Shown here piece by piece: positions 44,153 to 53,390 of a DNA stretch of 64,000 bases. A program made the translations under genes and the position numbers. The notes under the pieces are model-generated. The model searched no databases, was not told the DNA's origin, and saw only the letters and a list, made by a program, of their open reading frames with translations. Every line of letters begins with the position of its first letter. The first letter of the stretch is position 1. Source of the stretch: Sutcliffiella horikoshii DSM 8719 (lineage in GTDB: Bacteria; Bacillota; Bacilli; Bacillales; Bacillaceae_I); assembly GCA_001648575.1 (NCBI GenBank), contig LQXN01000060.1, positions 1-64,000 on the forward strand, read 5' to 3'.

Positions 44153-44257
44153 GAGTTGATGCCGGAATCATACAAGTTCGTTCCGAAACGTTCCGAGTTC
44201 GTGCTGAAACCACACGAGTTCGTGCCGAAATCCCCCGAGTTCGTGCCAAAACCAATT
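44153..44257. repeat. tandem array with 21-nt period (GAGTTCGTGCCGAAA units)
   Basis: GTTCGT-type cores recur at 44155 (as GTTGAT), 44176, 44197, 44218 and 44239: exactly 21 nt apart each time, five units of pattern GAGTTCGTGCYGAAA plus 6 nt. It lies between the beta-glucosidase and glucanase genes, both on the minus strand, in a region with no start codon and site for translation. Confidence 0.82.
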
Positions 44258-44292
44258 TTCACCTTTCAAAAAAACCACTCAATCCTGAGTGG

Positions 44293-45624
44293 TCATATAC
44301 TTCTTGAATTAATAATCTCCTGATACCTCTTTGCACTGTCCTTCAAAATTCTCTCCTGCGTTTCAAAATCCACATATACCATGCCGAAACGTTTGTCATA
44401 ACCAAACGCCCATTCAAAATTATCAAATAAAGACCAAAGGAAATAACCTGCGATATTCATCCCTTCTTCATTCAATTCCGCAACAGCGGTGATATGCTTT
44501 TCCACATAATCCTTACGCTCATTGTCATGTACACACCCGTCTACCACTACATCGTCATACGCCGCACCATTTTCAGTGATGTAGATTGGTAGGTCCGTAT
44601 AGTTCTCACGAAGCCCTCTGATTAATTCCTTGAACTCTTTTGGAGAGATATCCCAGCCCATTCCTGTTTTCGGATAATCAGAATATGCACCTTTACTTAG
44701 CATTGGGGAACTTGGATCAAATTCCACTAAAGACCTGCTGTAATAATTAATTCCGAAGAAATCACATTCAGTGGAGATAGATTGTAAATCTCCTTCTTTG
44801 ATGAAATCAAAGTTATGGATCAATTTGGAGAACAGATTGATCATATCCATCGGGTAAGAACCTTTAAAAATTGGATCTAAGAACCATCTGTTGGCATAGC
44901 CGTCAGAATTATTTTTTGCAATCTGGTCATTGATGGAATCTGTAGGAGCGTACGCCGGTGCCAGGTTAAGGGTGATTCCGATCGGTGTGGAAGAGCCGAA
45001 TTTACCCTTTAACAATTTCACCGCTTCACCATGCGAAAGCAGTATATGATGGGCTGCCTTTACACCTTCTTCTAGGTTGGTATGTCCAGGGGCATGATGT
45101 CCAAGGTGGTAGCTCAAGAAACTCGCACACCATGGCTCATTGTGCGTGATCCAAGAGTGAACCAAGTCATCTAACTCTTCATAACACTTCTCTGCAAACT
45201 CAAGGAACCATGAAACGGACTCTCGGTTTATCCATCCGCCCTGTTCATGCGCCCACATCGGAAGATCCCAGTGGTATAACGTTACCATTGGCTTGATGCC
45301 TGCATCCAACAGCCCTTGAATCAACTTTTTATAAAAGTCCATTCCTTCTTGGTTATAGACTCCTTGTACTGGGAAAATTCTTGGCCAAGCGATAGATAGA
45401 CGATAGGAATCTACACCAAGGTTTTTGATTATTTTGATATCCTCTTCATAGCGGTGGTAATGGTCACAAGCCACATCTCCTGTGTCACCATTCCACACTT
45501 TTCCCGGTGTTCTTGAAAAAGCATCCCAAATGGAAGGAGTACGACCTCCTTCATCATGTGCACCTTCTATTTGGTAGGAAGATGTTGCTGTCCCAAAAAT
45601 AAAATCCTTTGAAAAATTCAACAT
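44293..45624 (-). CDS. GH1 beta-glucosidase
   Basis: A 443-residue intracellular family 1 beta-glucosidase. N-terminal GTATSSYQIEGA, acid/base Glu in ITHNEPWC and nucleophile Glu in YITENGAAY are all present, and the protein has no signal peptide. Context suggests hydrolysis of imported laminaribiose or cello-oligosaccharides. The ATG at 45624 is preferred over a GTG 9 nt upstream because GAGGTG then has correct spacing. It follows the two permease genes by 43 bp in one operon. Confidence 0.93.
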   Translation of the reverse strand: MLNFSKDFIFGTATSSYQIEGAHDEGGRTPSIWDAFSRTPGKVWNGDTGDVACDHYHRYEEDIKIIKNLGVDSYRLSIAWPRIFPVQGVYNQEGMDFYKKLIQGLLDAGIKPMVTLYHWDLPMWAHEQGGWINRESVSWFLEFAEKCYEELDDLVHSWITHNEPWCASFLSYHLGHHAPGHTNLEEGVKAAHHILLSHGEAVKLLKGKFGSSTPIGITLNLAPAYAPTDSINDQIAKNNSDGYANRWFLDPIFKGSYPMDMINLFSKLIHNFDFIKEGDLQSISTECDFFGINYYSRSLVEFDPSSPMLSKGAYSDYPKTGMGWDISPKEFKELIRGLRENYTDLPIYITENGAAYDDVVVDGCVHDNERKDYVEKHITAVAELNEEGMNIAGYFLWSLFDNFEWAFGYDKRFGMVYVDFETQERILKDSAKRYQEIINSRSI

Positions 45625-45667
45625 GCCGTTCACCTCTTCTATTAATCTAGTTGTAATTTGAAAACAC

Positions 45668-46498
45668 CTATTCTTTTACGGAACCTGCCGAAATACTGCT
45701 AATGATATATTTGGATAGGAACAAGAAGATGATCATGATCGGTACGACCGATATCGCAATTCCCAAGTACATGGAACCGAGATTTTCTGCTACCTTTGAT
45801 CCTCTCAAGAAGCCCATCATGACAGGTAACGTGTACTTTTCCGGACTGAAAAGAACTACTAATGGAACAATGTAGTTGTTCCATGAACCGATAAAGGTGA
45901 AGATACCCATTGTGGCGACTGCAGGCATCATAATCGGTAAGCCTATCGTATGGAATATTCTTATTTCACTTGCTCCATCCATCCTGGCTGCTTCCAACAA
46001 CGTCGGATGCAGGGTGGAAACAAGAAATTGTCGTAGGAAGAAAACAACGAAAGGACTCGCTATTGCCGGTATGATTAATGGAATATAGCTGTCCAATGTA
46101 CCTAAAGTTTTGTTAAGGTCATAGAATCCGATCAGACCTAATTGGCCTGGTACCATCATCAAGATCAAAACGGAAACGAAAAGAAAATTCCTTCCTTTGA
46201 AGTTATAGATAGCAAACCCATACGCTGTCAGCGCGGAAAAGTATGAACTTAATAACGTGACACAAATTGCGATAAATACACTATTTCCGAAACCTTGCCA
46301 TATATTGACGAAGCTTATTAACCGTTCATAGTTTTCCATAATGGAAGTCCCAGGAAGCATCGTAAATCCTTGACGCAGGATCTCCGAATTGGACCTGGTT
46401 GCATTGATGATCATCATATAAAAAGGGATAAAGCTAATAATCGCAAGCAATATTAAAAGCCCGTATAGGATGCTTTTGACAAAAATCCTTTTATTCAC
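45668..46498 (-). CDS. sugar ABC transporter permease (MalG type)
   Basis: A 276-residue inner-membrane permease of the carbohydrate uptake-1 family with six transmembrane helices. The EAA loop for ATPase contact reads EAARMDGASEIRIFHTIGLP. It forms a heterodimer with the gene product encoded just upstream (46511-47395). No ATPase is encoded in the locus, so it must share a general MsmX-type ATPase. Confidence 0.92.
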   Translation of the reverse strand: MNKRIFVKSILYGLLILLAIISFIPFYMMIINATRSNSEILRQGFTMLPGTSIMENYERLISFVNIWQGFGNSVFIAICVTLLSSYFSALTAYGFAIYNFKGRNFLFVSVLILMMVPGQLGLIGFYDLNKTLGTLDSYIPLIIPAIASPFVVFFLRQFLVSTLHPTLLEAARMDGASEIRIFHTIGLPIMMPAVATMGIFTFIGSWNNYIVPLVVLFSPEKYTLPVMMGFLRGSKVAENLGSMYLGIAISVVPIMIIFLFLSKYIISSISAGSVKE

Positions 46499-46510
46499 AC
46501 TACCTCACTC

Positions 46511-47395
46511 CTAATCCATGCTTTTGCGGTACATAGCTTTAAATGTTGCAAACGAGAAAATCAACGTTATCAAGAATAATCCGTATGCGACCGCTGCGGC
46601 GTATCCATAGTTGTTGAATTTAAATGCCTGATTATACATATATAAAACCATTGTGTTTAAAGATCCTTGAGGTGCCCCCATGCCATCTGTCAACAACATC
46701 GGCAGTTCGAAAATCTGCAAGCCGCCGATCAAAGATGTGATCATGATGTATAACATGATTGGCTTCAGCAATGGCAAGGTGATATGGAACAATGTTTTCC
46801 AGCGGTTGGCTCCATCGATGAGTGCCGCTTCATAATAATCCTTCGAGATCCCCGAAATTCCTGCCATTAAGACGATAAATGTATGACCGAACCACATCCA
46901 TGCTCCAATAAGTGCTACCGACCATCTTGCCGTAGTCGGGTCGTTCAACCAATTGATAGGTTTAGAGATGATTCCCAGGTCCATCAGCAAGTGATTCAAT
47001 GTACCATGATGCCATCCTAGTAAAATACCGAACAACAAAGCTACTGAAGCAATCGTGATAAGGTTTGGAAGATAAAGTACCGCCCGGAAAAAGCCAAGGC
47101 CTTGCATCTTTAAGCGAATATCGGAAAACAATATGGCAAGCCCCAATGCAATTAGGATCTGAAAGAAGAAATTGACTCCCCATATGTACCAAGTATTGAA
47201 AAATGCCTGTAAAAAGTAGCTGTCAGTCAGTAGTCTTGTATAATTAGCCAATCCAACAACTTCAGGAACCCCCATACCGGAGTAGCTGGTAAAACTATAA
47301 TAGAAGGTTAATAATATTGGATAAATGCTAAAAATCGCAAAGACGATGAAAAATGGGAGGATGAACAGGTATCCATAATGATCTTTTTTCTTCAA
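46511..47395 (-). CDS. sugar ABC transporter permease (MalF type)
   Basis: A 294-residue permease with six transmembrane helices. The EAA loop reads EAALIDGANRWKTLFHITLP. It pairs with the MalG-type permease encoded 12 bp downstream. Separated from the binding-protein gene by 71 bp containing a strong hairpin. Confidence 0.92.
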   Translation of the reverse strand: MKKKDHYGYLFILPFFIVFAIFSIYPILLTFYYSFTSYSGMGVPEVVGLANYTRLLTDSYFLQAFFNTWYIWGVNFFFQILIALGLAILFSDIRLKMQGLGFFRAVLYLPNLITIASVALLFGILLGWHHGTLNHLLMDLGIISKPINWLNDPTTARWSVALIGAWMWFGHTFIVLMAGISGISKDYYEAALIDGANRWKTLFHITLPLLKPIMLYIMITSLIGGLQIFELPMLLTDGMGAPQGSLNTMVLYMYNQAFKFNNYGYAAAVAYGLFLITLIFSFATFKAMYRKSMD

Positions 47396-47423
47396 ATCAA
47401 CCGCCTTCTTTCTTTAAATGATG

Positions 47424-47451
47424 GGTGGGAGCTAAGTTTTCAGCTCCCACC
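47424..47451 (-). terminator. intercistronic hairpin behind the binding-protein gene
   Basis: A perfect 10-bp stem GGTGGGAGCT/AGCTCCCACC, 8-nt loop, no T tract. It probably stabilises the upstream mRNA or partly terminates, giving more binding protein than permease, as in many sugar ABC operons. Confidence 0.7.
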
Positions 47452-47466
47452 ACATCCTTTGCTGCG

Positions 47467-48777
47467 TTATTCAGGTGTCTTGATATCCGGGTATGCATTC
47501 TTCACTAAACGATAGAACTCTTCAATTGCTTCTTCTTTCGTTTTCGTTCCTTCTACATACTCCCCAACCATGGAACCAAAGAAACTATCGATCTGTTGGT
47601 CATACCTTGTTACAGTACCTGGGTTGATGTTTTGTGCTTCTTCCAAGAAGAACGTATAGTTATTTTGTCCGCCTAAGAATGGCTCTTGGAACTCACCCTT
47701 GATTTTTTCTGTAACCGGCAAGTAAGATAAAACATCTCCTGTTTCTGTTGCCCAATCAGTCAAGAAGTCTTCATCATGTGACATCATTTGAACAAATTCC
47801 CATGCAAGTTCTTTGTTATCAGAACCTTTGTAAATTCCTAACCAAGTTCCGCCCCAGAAGTAAGGGTTTGGACCGTTTGTTACTGCCCAGTCTCCCACTG
47901 TCTCTTTTGTATTCGTTTTCAAAACACTGTGAAGACCCCAAGTCGGCAATGAATAAGCAAACACTTCTGTCTGGTCGGAAGTATTTTCGTCTACTTCTTC
48001 CCAGCCTGCATTGTAGTTGATTGGCTCATCCATTGCAGCGAACCATGCAGGAGACCATTCTGGTGCAAATGAAGTCAAGTCTTTATCACGTAAATCTTTC
48101 GCATAGTCGAAATAATTGATTCTTCCTTCTGTAAGTACAAGTTCATTATTCTCATCTACCCAAGGTTGTGGATCTTGACCTTGTGCAAACCAACGAACAG
48201 CACCTTCATCTGGGAATAAACGATATCCAGCTGCTTTCATTTTTTCTCCAACTTCGAATAAACCATCCATATCACTGAACATCGCGCCGATTTCAGCTGG
48301 ATCTTCCGTGCCCAATACTTCATTTGCAATGCTTCTTCTATAGAAAATCCCACCAGGAGTCGTCTGCCAAGAAACAGCTTTGATCTTGCCTTCTGAATCT
48401 TTCCCTAAGTCAAATACATAAGGGATATAGTCTTCTTCCCACTCTTGAACGTTATAAGGCTCTTGTGAAAGATCCTCCCAATAGTCCTGCTCCACCCAAT
48501 CCTTAATGAATGCCAATTCTCCAGTAAATACATCCGGAGCCCCTTGACCACTTTCCAATACCGGACGCAGGCGTGTTGGATAATCTTCAATCGGGATAAT
48601 CGTCAAATCAACCGTAACCCCATTTTCTTCTTTAAACAAATTGATTGGTTCTTGCAGCTCATCCGTAAAAGACCATACAGTCAAATCTGCCTTCTTGGAT
48701 GAAGACGAGCTGCTGCAAGCCGATAGTAGGCTAAACGTCATTACTGCAGTAATAAAAATCAAAAGCTTCTTTCTCAC
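47467..48777 (-). CDS. sugar ABC transporter solute-binding lipoprotein
   Basis: A 436-residue extracellular binding protein of cluster 1 (MalE-like). Lipobox LSAC (Cys21) followed by a Ser-rich linker. The mature part has family features LTVWSFTDEL, GQGAPDVFTGE and W-rich ligand-cleft segments (WEFVQMMSHDEDFLTDWA). GTG start with GGGGGG 8 nt upstream. First gene of the transport/beta-glucosidase operon, with two LacI-type operators in its promoter region. Confidence 0.92.
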   Translation of the reverse strand: MRKKLLIFITAVMTFSLLSACSSSSSSKKADLTVWSFTDELQEPINLFKEENGVTVDLTIIPIEDYPTRLRPVLESGQGAPDVFTGELAFIKDWVEQDYWEDLSQEPYNVQEWEEDYIPYVFDLGKDSEGKIKAVSWQTTPGGIFYRRSIANEVLGTEDPAEIGAMFSDMDGLFEVGEKMKAAGYRLFPDEGAVRWFAQGQDPQPWVDENNELVLTEGRINYFDYAKDLRDKDLTSFAPEWSPAWFAAMDEPINYNAGWEEVDENTSDQTEVFAYSLPTWGLHSVLKTNTKETVGDWAVTNGPNPYFWGGTWLGIYKGSDNKELAWEFVQMMSHDEDFLTDWATETGDVLSYLPVTEKIKGEFQEPFLGGQNNYTFFLEEAQNINPGTVTRYDQQIDSFFGSMVGEYVEGTKTKEEAIEEFYRLVKNAYPDIKTPE

Positions 48778-48813
48778 AAAAAATACCCCCCTGTTTTGTT
48801 GTTAAAAATTACT

Positions 48814-48854
48814 AAAGCGCTTTCGAAAATGCATAATATTAACTAAAGCGCTTT
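48814..48854 (-). promoter_or_regulatory. paired LacI/CcpA-type operators of the transport operon
   Basis: Two copies of the palindrome AAAGCGCTTT (48814-48823 and 48845-48854), each flanked by CG on the same side, 31 bp apart (about three helical turns). They sit 37-77 bp upstream of the binding-protein start. The same palindrome precedes the lacI-type gene, so the local regulator is the obvious ligand. The sequence is also close to a CcpA cre site. Confidence 0.8.
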
Positions 48855-48898
48855 CGTTTTATGGATAAAAAGAAGACCTTTTATTTATAGTCCCCTCT

Positions 48899-49918
48899 TC
48901 ATACATCAATTTTTACTGCACCACATGATTCTCTTATCATTAGTTGCACTGGAATCGTTATTGCTTTGCTAATCTTCTTTTTTTCATTGATCTGTTCTAG
49001 CAACAGATCGGCAGCATTGGATCCGATTTGGTCCATATCCTGTTTGACGGTAGTTAATGGCGGTGCAATATGCTTGGCAATCTCAATATCGTCAAATCCA
49101 ATAACTGATATATCTTCCGGTACGGATAACCCTTGTTCCCTAATTGCTTTCATGGCACCGATCGCCATATTGTCCCCTGCAGCATAGACTGCCGTTGGAG
49201 GATCCTCAAGCGATAATAACTCCTTCATAGCTTGTTCTCCACTTTCTAATGAAAAGAAGCCGCCATTCACAAAATATGATTTTGGTAAATCAAGACCATG
49301 TTTTTTCAAAGCCTTAATGAAACCTTTCAATCTTTCAGTACCTGCATATGTTTCCTGATGTCCATAGATATGTGCAATCTTTCTGTGACCAAGTGAGTGA
49401 AGATAGTCTACAGCCAACACACTTCCATAACTATTATCACTATAGACGACACTTGATTTGGAACTGTGCATATCAATAATGACGGTAGGCAGTGGTGATT
49501 CCATCAACTTTTTCACTTCTGGATCATCAGAGATAGAACAGACTACTACAACACCATCTACTCCCCTATGCTGAAAGTGATCCAAATAACTTTTTCTCTC
49601 ATTAATGATGTTCCGGGAGACAAAAAGCATATCATAGCCAAATTGTTCTGCTCTTTGTTTAAAGCTTTCAATAACGGCATTGAAAAAGGGATGTTTGATT
49701 CCCACGCCCAAGTTTTCCATGAAAACCACTCCGATTGTCCAAGACTTCTTGGTCATCAGTGAACGTGCATGGGAATTAGGGTAATACCCCATTTCTTCTA
49801 CAGCTTTTAGTATCTTCTTTTTGGTTTTCTCACTAACATCTGTATAGTTATTCAACACTTTTGAAACAGTTGTGATTGAAAACCCTGTCTTCTTAGCAAT
49901 ATCATAAATAGTTGTCAT
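48899..49918 (-). CDS. LacI-family regulator of the glucan locus
   Basis: A 339-residue LacI/GalR repressor. N-terminal helix-turn-helix and hinge (TIYDIAKKTGFSITTVSKVL, NSHARSLM) precede a periplasmic-binding-protein-like effector domain (about 60-335; VIGFDDIEIAKHIAPPLTTV). The ATG at 49918 has GAGAGGGAG upstream. Probably represses itself and the transport operon through AAAGCGCTTT sites and is released by a beta-glucoside sugar. Confidence 0.92.
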   Translation of the reverse strand: MTTIYDIAKKTGFSITTVSKVLNNYTDVSEKTKKKILKAVEEMGYYPNSHARSLMTKKSWTIGVVFMENLGVGIKHPFFNAVIESFKQRAEQFGYDMLFVSRNIINERKSYLDHFQHRGVDGVVVVCSISDDPEVKKLMESPLPTVIIDMHSSKSSVVYSDNSYGSVLAVDYLHSLGHRKIAHIYGHQETYAGTERLKGFIKALKKHGLDLPKSYFVNGGFFSLESGEQAMKELLSLEDPPTAVYAAGDNMAIGAMKAIREQGLSVPEDISVIGFDDIEIAKHIAPPLTTVKQDMDQIGSNAADLLLEQINEKKKISKAITIPVQLMIRESCGAVKIDV

Positions 49919-49937
49919 TGTTCTCCCTCTCTCGAAC

Positions 49938-49951
49938 CGAAAGCGCTTTCG
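49938..49951 (-). promoter_or_regulatory. autoregulatory operator of the LacI-type gene
   Basis: A perfect 14-bp palindrome CGAAAGCGCTTTCG. It lies 6 bp downstream of the -10 element, at about +1 to +14, where a bound repressor would block initiation. Confidence 0.85.
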
Positions 49952-49957
49952 AAAATA

Positions 49958-49986
49958 ATTATAAAATATAATAGAATAGTCGTCAA
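49958..49986 (-). promoter_or_regulatory. sigma-A promoter of the LacI-type gene
   Basis: On the minus strand TTGACG (-35), 17 bp, then TATAAT (-10). Confidence 0.85.
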
Positions 49987-50119
49987 TCACTTTTCTAAAG
50001 AAAATTCAGAATCTTACCATCGTGCGATTGGTAAATCTCCCCTCCTTAAATATTCCTACAAAATCATTAAACCTTTTTTCCTCTATTTCGTTATAATTAG
50101 TGAAGGATTAAGAAACCAC

Positions 50120-50183
50120 CTGTAGATCAGCGTTTGTAAAAGGGATCATCATCTTTCTAAATTAGTGAACACAAAATCTACAG
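50120..50183 (+). promoter_or_regulatory. spaced inverted repeat upstream of the ECF/ABC operon
   Basis: CTGTAGAT (50120-50127) and its complement ATCTACAG (50176-50183), with further pairing TTTGT/ACAAA just inside. Positioned 50-113 bp before the first gene of the operon. It could fold in the leader RNA or be a regulator binding site. No classic sigma-A or ECF promoter was clear nearby. Confidence 0.45.
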
Positions 50184-50232
50184 ATGTTATACGGCACAAT
50201 CATTATCAGATAAAAAGAAAGAAGGTTTCACC

Positions 50233-51099
50233 ATGATTGAAATTCGCAACCTATCAAAAACTTATAACCAACATCAAGCGCTATCTTCTGTCAATCTGCG
50301 AATTTCCACAGGCATTTTTGGACTACTTGGACCAAATGGTGCAGGGAAATCCACACTTATGCGAATTATGGCGACATTAATGAAGCCTTCTACAGGGGAT
50401 GTCTTTATCGACTCCCTTTCCATAAATGCTCACCCAGAAAAAGTGCGCAGAATGATCGGGTACCTGCCTCAACACTTCCATGTCTACCCCCAATTAACAC
50501 CTATTGAAATCCTTGATTATGTCGGGGTGATGAAAGGCCTGACAAACAAGCAAGAACGGAAGGAACAGATTCTTCATTGGTTGCACGAGGTGAATCTGAC
50601 CTCCAAAGCAAATGATAAATTGAAAACATTCTCTCACGGGATGAAGCAACGTGTCGGAATTGCCCAGGCATTCATGGGAAATCCAAAACTTATCGTATTG
50701 GATGAACCAACCGTAGGACTTGACCCAGAGGAGCGCCTCCGTTTTCGCAATCTCCTTTCTAAGGAAGCATTGAACAAAAGCATTCTTCTTTCTACCCATG
50801 TTGTGACAGACATCGAAAGCAGCTGCTATGAACTTGCAGTTTTAAAAAAAGGCGAGCTCATATTGGATGCTACAGTGGATCAATTAAAAGAAAGGGCATG
50901 CGGAAAAGTTTGGGAGGGAATCGTGCCACCGGGATATCTGGAAAACCTTGCAGAGGATACCATTTTATCCTCCGAGCATCGGGGCACCACCATTCATGCA
51001 CGTGTACTAGCGGAAGAAAAACCTTTTAATGGAGCAGTAATGCTAGATCCCAATTTGGAGGATGGCTACCTTGCGCTTCTAGGAGGGACTTCCTCATGA
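50233..51099 (+). CDS. ABC transporter ATPase, ABC-2 type
   Basis: A 288-residue ATP-binding subunit. Walker A GPNGAGKST, signature LTPIEILDYVGVMKG-type Q-loop region, ABC signature FSHGMKQRVGIA, Walker B LIVLDEPTVGLDP and switch His (STHV). It belongs to the BcrA/YxlF-like drug, lantibiotic or stress export group. It partners with the membrane protein encoded directly downstream (4-nt ATGA overlap). First gene of a five-gene operon. Confidence 0.92.
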   Translation: MIEIRNLSKTYNQHQALSSVNLRISTGIFGLLGPNGAGKSTLMRIMATLMKPSTGDVFIDSLSINAHPEKVRRMIGYLPQHFHVYPQLTPIEILDYVGVMKGLTNKQERKEQILHWLHEVNLTSKANDKLKTFSHGMKQRVGIAQAFMGNPKLIVLDEPTVGLDPEERLRFRNLLSKEALNKSILLSTHVVTDIESSCYELAVLKKGELILDATVDQLKERACGKVWEGIVPPGYLENLAEDTILSSEHRGTTIHARVLAEEKPFNGAVMLDPNLEDGYLALLGGTSS

Positions 51100-53390
51100 A
51101 ATTTCTCAAACAACTGCAAATGGAAGGCAGATTCATCTTTAAGAATTGGTTCTTCCTTATAGCACCATTTATATATTGGGCGGGAATGGCCTTCTGGTTG
51201 TCCAATGAGAAGCAAGGCGGCATTCATTATTACAGCCAATATATTGTGAGCTTCTATAGAGCGAATAATGAATTTCTTGCGATTGGGCATACCCTTTCAC
51301 TTGGGGTAATATTCTTGGCAAGTGTGCTTGCAATACGCAGGGATAAACAGACCGTGTTAATGGATTGGACGAATTCCCTTCCAAATTCCTTTCTATCCAT
51401 TATCCTAGCAAAGTATTTATCCCTATTTCTTTACAGTAGTATTTTTACACTTTTTTTCTATATTACTTTCATATGGCAAGGGTACACATATGGAGAAAGC
51501 TTCAACAATTTGATGGAACACGGTTTACTCCTTGCCATTCAAAGTCAGTTATCTTATGGGGTTTCCATTGCCTTGGGAATGGTGCTTGCCGTCTTGATCT
51601 CTAATAGGATTGTTTACATCATCGTCTTTTGTGCATGGATGTTCGGCACCTTTTTTATGGAAGGATATATTATTCAAAGATATAGTTTATTTTTCTTAAA
51701 GACTTTCCATTTAAATCAATTTTTTCTTGATGCATCATACTCCAGTGATTGGGGCAGCAGATTAGCAAGAAAGGAAACTATCTATTCTCAGTTGTTTGTC
51801 TTCTTTTTCAGTCTTTTCTTACTGGCCATAACGATAATCAAGTCTTCCACTGACAGGATATCTTCCTTTGAAAAACGGAAATGGGCATTCTTTGGGGTGG
51901 TGACCATCCTGACCTTGGCCTCCTTTGTTCCATACGGTGCTTTCTGGTTCGACCGTGTGAACCACTATGAACAATTAAAATCCAGTGCCGTCAATCATTG
52001 GGACGAGGATACAGGAGAAACTTTGAATACAGTGGGAGAATTTTATGATGTTGATAGCTACTCGCTGGTGATGGAGCGGCAGGGCAATTCCAAAATAGCC
52101 GTTCATTCAACGATGAAGATTCCTTCAACTGAGAATGAGGAAGTACTTCCCGTTCACTTTACCCTATATCCCACTTTTGAAGTCGAATCGGTGATATGGA
52201 ATGGTGTGGAAACGGCCTTTGTAAAAGAAGGTCACCTCATTACGCTTCCTCAGATAGAGGGGCAGGAAGTAAATACCTTGGAAGTGCACTATACAGGAAC
52301 CCTTCATGAATGGGGGCTTGTTTATGGAGATGAGAAGTATTTTGCTTTCTTGGATAAAGGGGATATGTATTTCCCATCTTATATCGGATGGTACCCGCTG
52401 CCAGGAGATTATCCCGTATTTACTTCCATGCAAGGTCAAATGGAGACTTATATAAATACCATTCAATACAACCGCCCTATTGAATTGAACCAGAAGTTAC
52501 CACTTTCAGACTTTGAAGTGACATTGAAAAATTTCGGTCAAGAGGTATTCAGTACTGGTCACGAAAGCTCCATTGAAGCAGACGGTTCCCAATTCTTTAA
52601 TAGCCAGGATGCAAAAGGAATTACGCTATTTTCCAATACAGGGCTTGTAGAAAGCAAAGAGAATTCTCCTTTTCCCATTATAGCCCATGAAAAAAACATC
52701 CCGATCCTACAACAACAACTTGATGATATTTCAGAGGTTGAAGACTATTTCAATGATTGGTTAGGTGAAACTATTCAATATAATATGAAACTAGCATATA
52801 TCCCTTCCCTTACCATAGTCGGGGCTGACAATTATTTTTTAAATCATTTTGATGAAGCAGTGTTTTTTGATGACAGTGTACAGACATATGTTCATCTAAC
52901 CGATGGAAACTTGATGAATAACACAATGACAGATTTAAAAGCACGACTGCTGTCTTTTATGTTGTTTGGACATCGCATAGCCGATTTCTCCTACTATTCA
53001 GAGGACTCTGTGGTGGACGCTGTTGCCCAAGCATATCTTCTTGTACTGTATAAGGATTTTTACGGGGTTGACTGGGAAGAGTTCGATCAATTTAACGGCA
53101 CCCAATTCTATTACCTTTCCACGGTCTCCCATATAAACTGGATGTCATCATCCAGTGAAATGACAACATTGGATAAATTCGAGGAACTTATTGATTCCCA
53201 TCACCTTCAATATAATGACCTAGTGGTATTGATGGTTGCAAAAGAGATTGAGAAAGGCAATATGAAAGAAATAAAGGAATTGCTGAAAGATGTCTATCAG
53301 GAAATTAAAATTAATAACAAAAAACCATTCACTTATAAAGAGTGGATGACCAATTGGAATCGCACGTTTGAAAGTGGGGGAATGCGATGA
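51096..53390 (+). CDS. ABC permease fused to degenerate M1-peptidase-like domain
   Basis: A 764-residue membrane protein. The first ~285 residues form about six to seven transmembrane helices like an ABC-2 permease. A large extracytoplasmic region follows, with the beta-sandwich features of M1 aminopeptidase N-terminal domains (VHFTLYP, ITLPQIEGQEVNTLEVHY, FPSYIGWYPLPGDYP) and a helical C-terminal half. The M1 zinc motif HExxH and its distal Glu are not found; the corresponding region reads LFGHRIADFSYYSED. It is therefore probably a non-catalytic binding module. The start overlaps the ATPase gene and the end overlaps the sigma factor gene, each by 4 nt. Confidence 0.8.
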   Translation: MKFLKQLQMEGRFIFKNWFFLIAPFIYWAGMAFWLSNEKQGGIHYYSQYIVSFYRANNEFLAIGHTLSLGVIFLASVLAIRRDKQTVLMDWTNSLPNSFLSIILAKYLSLFLYSSIFTLFFYITFIWQGYTYGESFNNLMEHGLLLAIQSQLSYGVSIALGMVLAVLISNRIVYIIVFCAWMFGTFFMEGYIIQRYSLFFLKTFHLNQFFLDASYSSDWGSRLARKETIYSQLFVFFFSLFLLAITIIKSSTDRISSFEKRKWAFFGVVTILTLASFVPYGAFWFDRVNHYEQLKSSAVNHWDEDTGETLNTVGEFYDVDSYSLVMERQGNSKIAVHSTMKIPSTENEEVLPVHFTLYPTFEVESVIWNGVETAFVKEGHLITLPQIEGQEVNTLEVHYTGTLHEWGLVYGDEKYFAFLDKGDMYFPSYIGWYPLPGDYPVFTSMQGQMETYINTIQYNRPIELNQKLPLSDFEVTLKNFGQEVFSTGHESSIEADGSQFFNSQDAKGITLFSNTGLVESKENSPFPIIAHEKNIPILQQQLDDISEVEDYFNDWLGETIQYNMKLAYIPSLTIVGADNYFLNHFDEAVFFDDSVQTYVHLTDGNLMNNTMTDLKARLLSFMLFGHRIADFSYYSEDSVVDAVAQAYLLVLYKDFYGVDWEEFDQFNGTQFYYLSTVSHINWMSSSSEMTTLDKFEELIDSHHLQYNDLVVLMVAKEIEKGNMKEIKELLKDVYQEIKINNKKPFTYKEWMTNWNRTFESGGMR

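Noticed and set aside
44153-44257. Possible CRISPR array or coding heptapeptide repeat
   Set aside because: Period 21 nt without spacers. A frame through it exists but has no start codon with a ribosome binding site.
50111-50133. ECF-type promoter (AAGAAAC...CGT) before the ABC/sigma operon
   Set aside because: Spacing of 14 nt is shorter than the usual 15-17 and the -10 part is only CGT; too weak to annotate.
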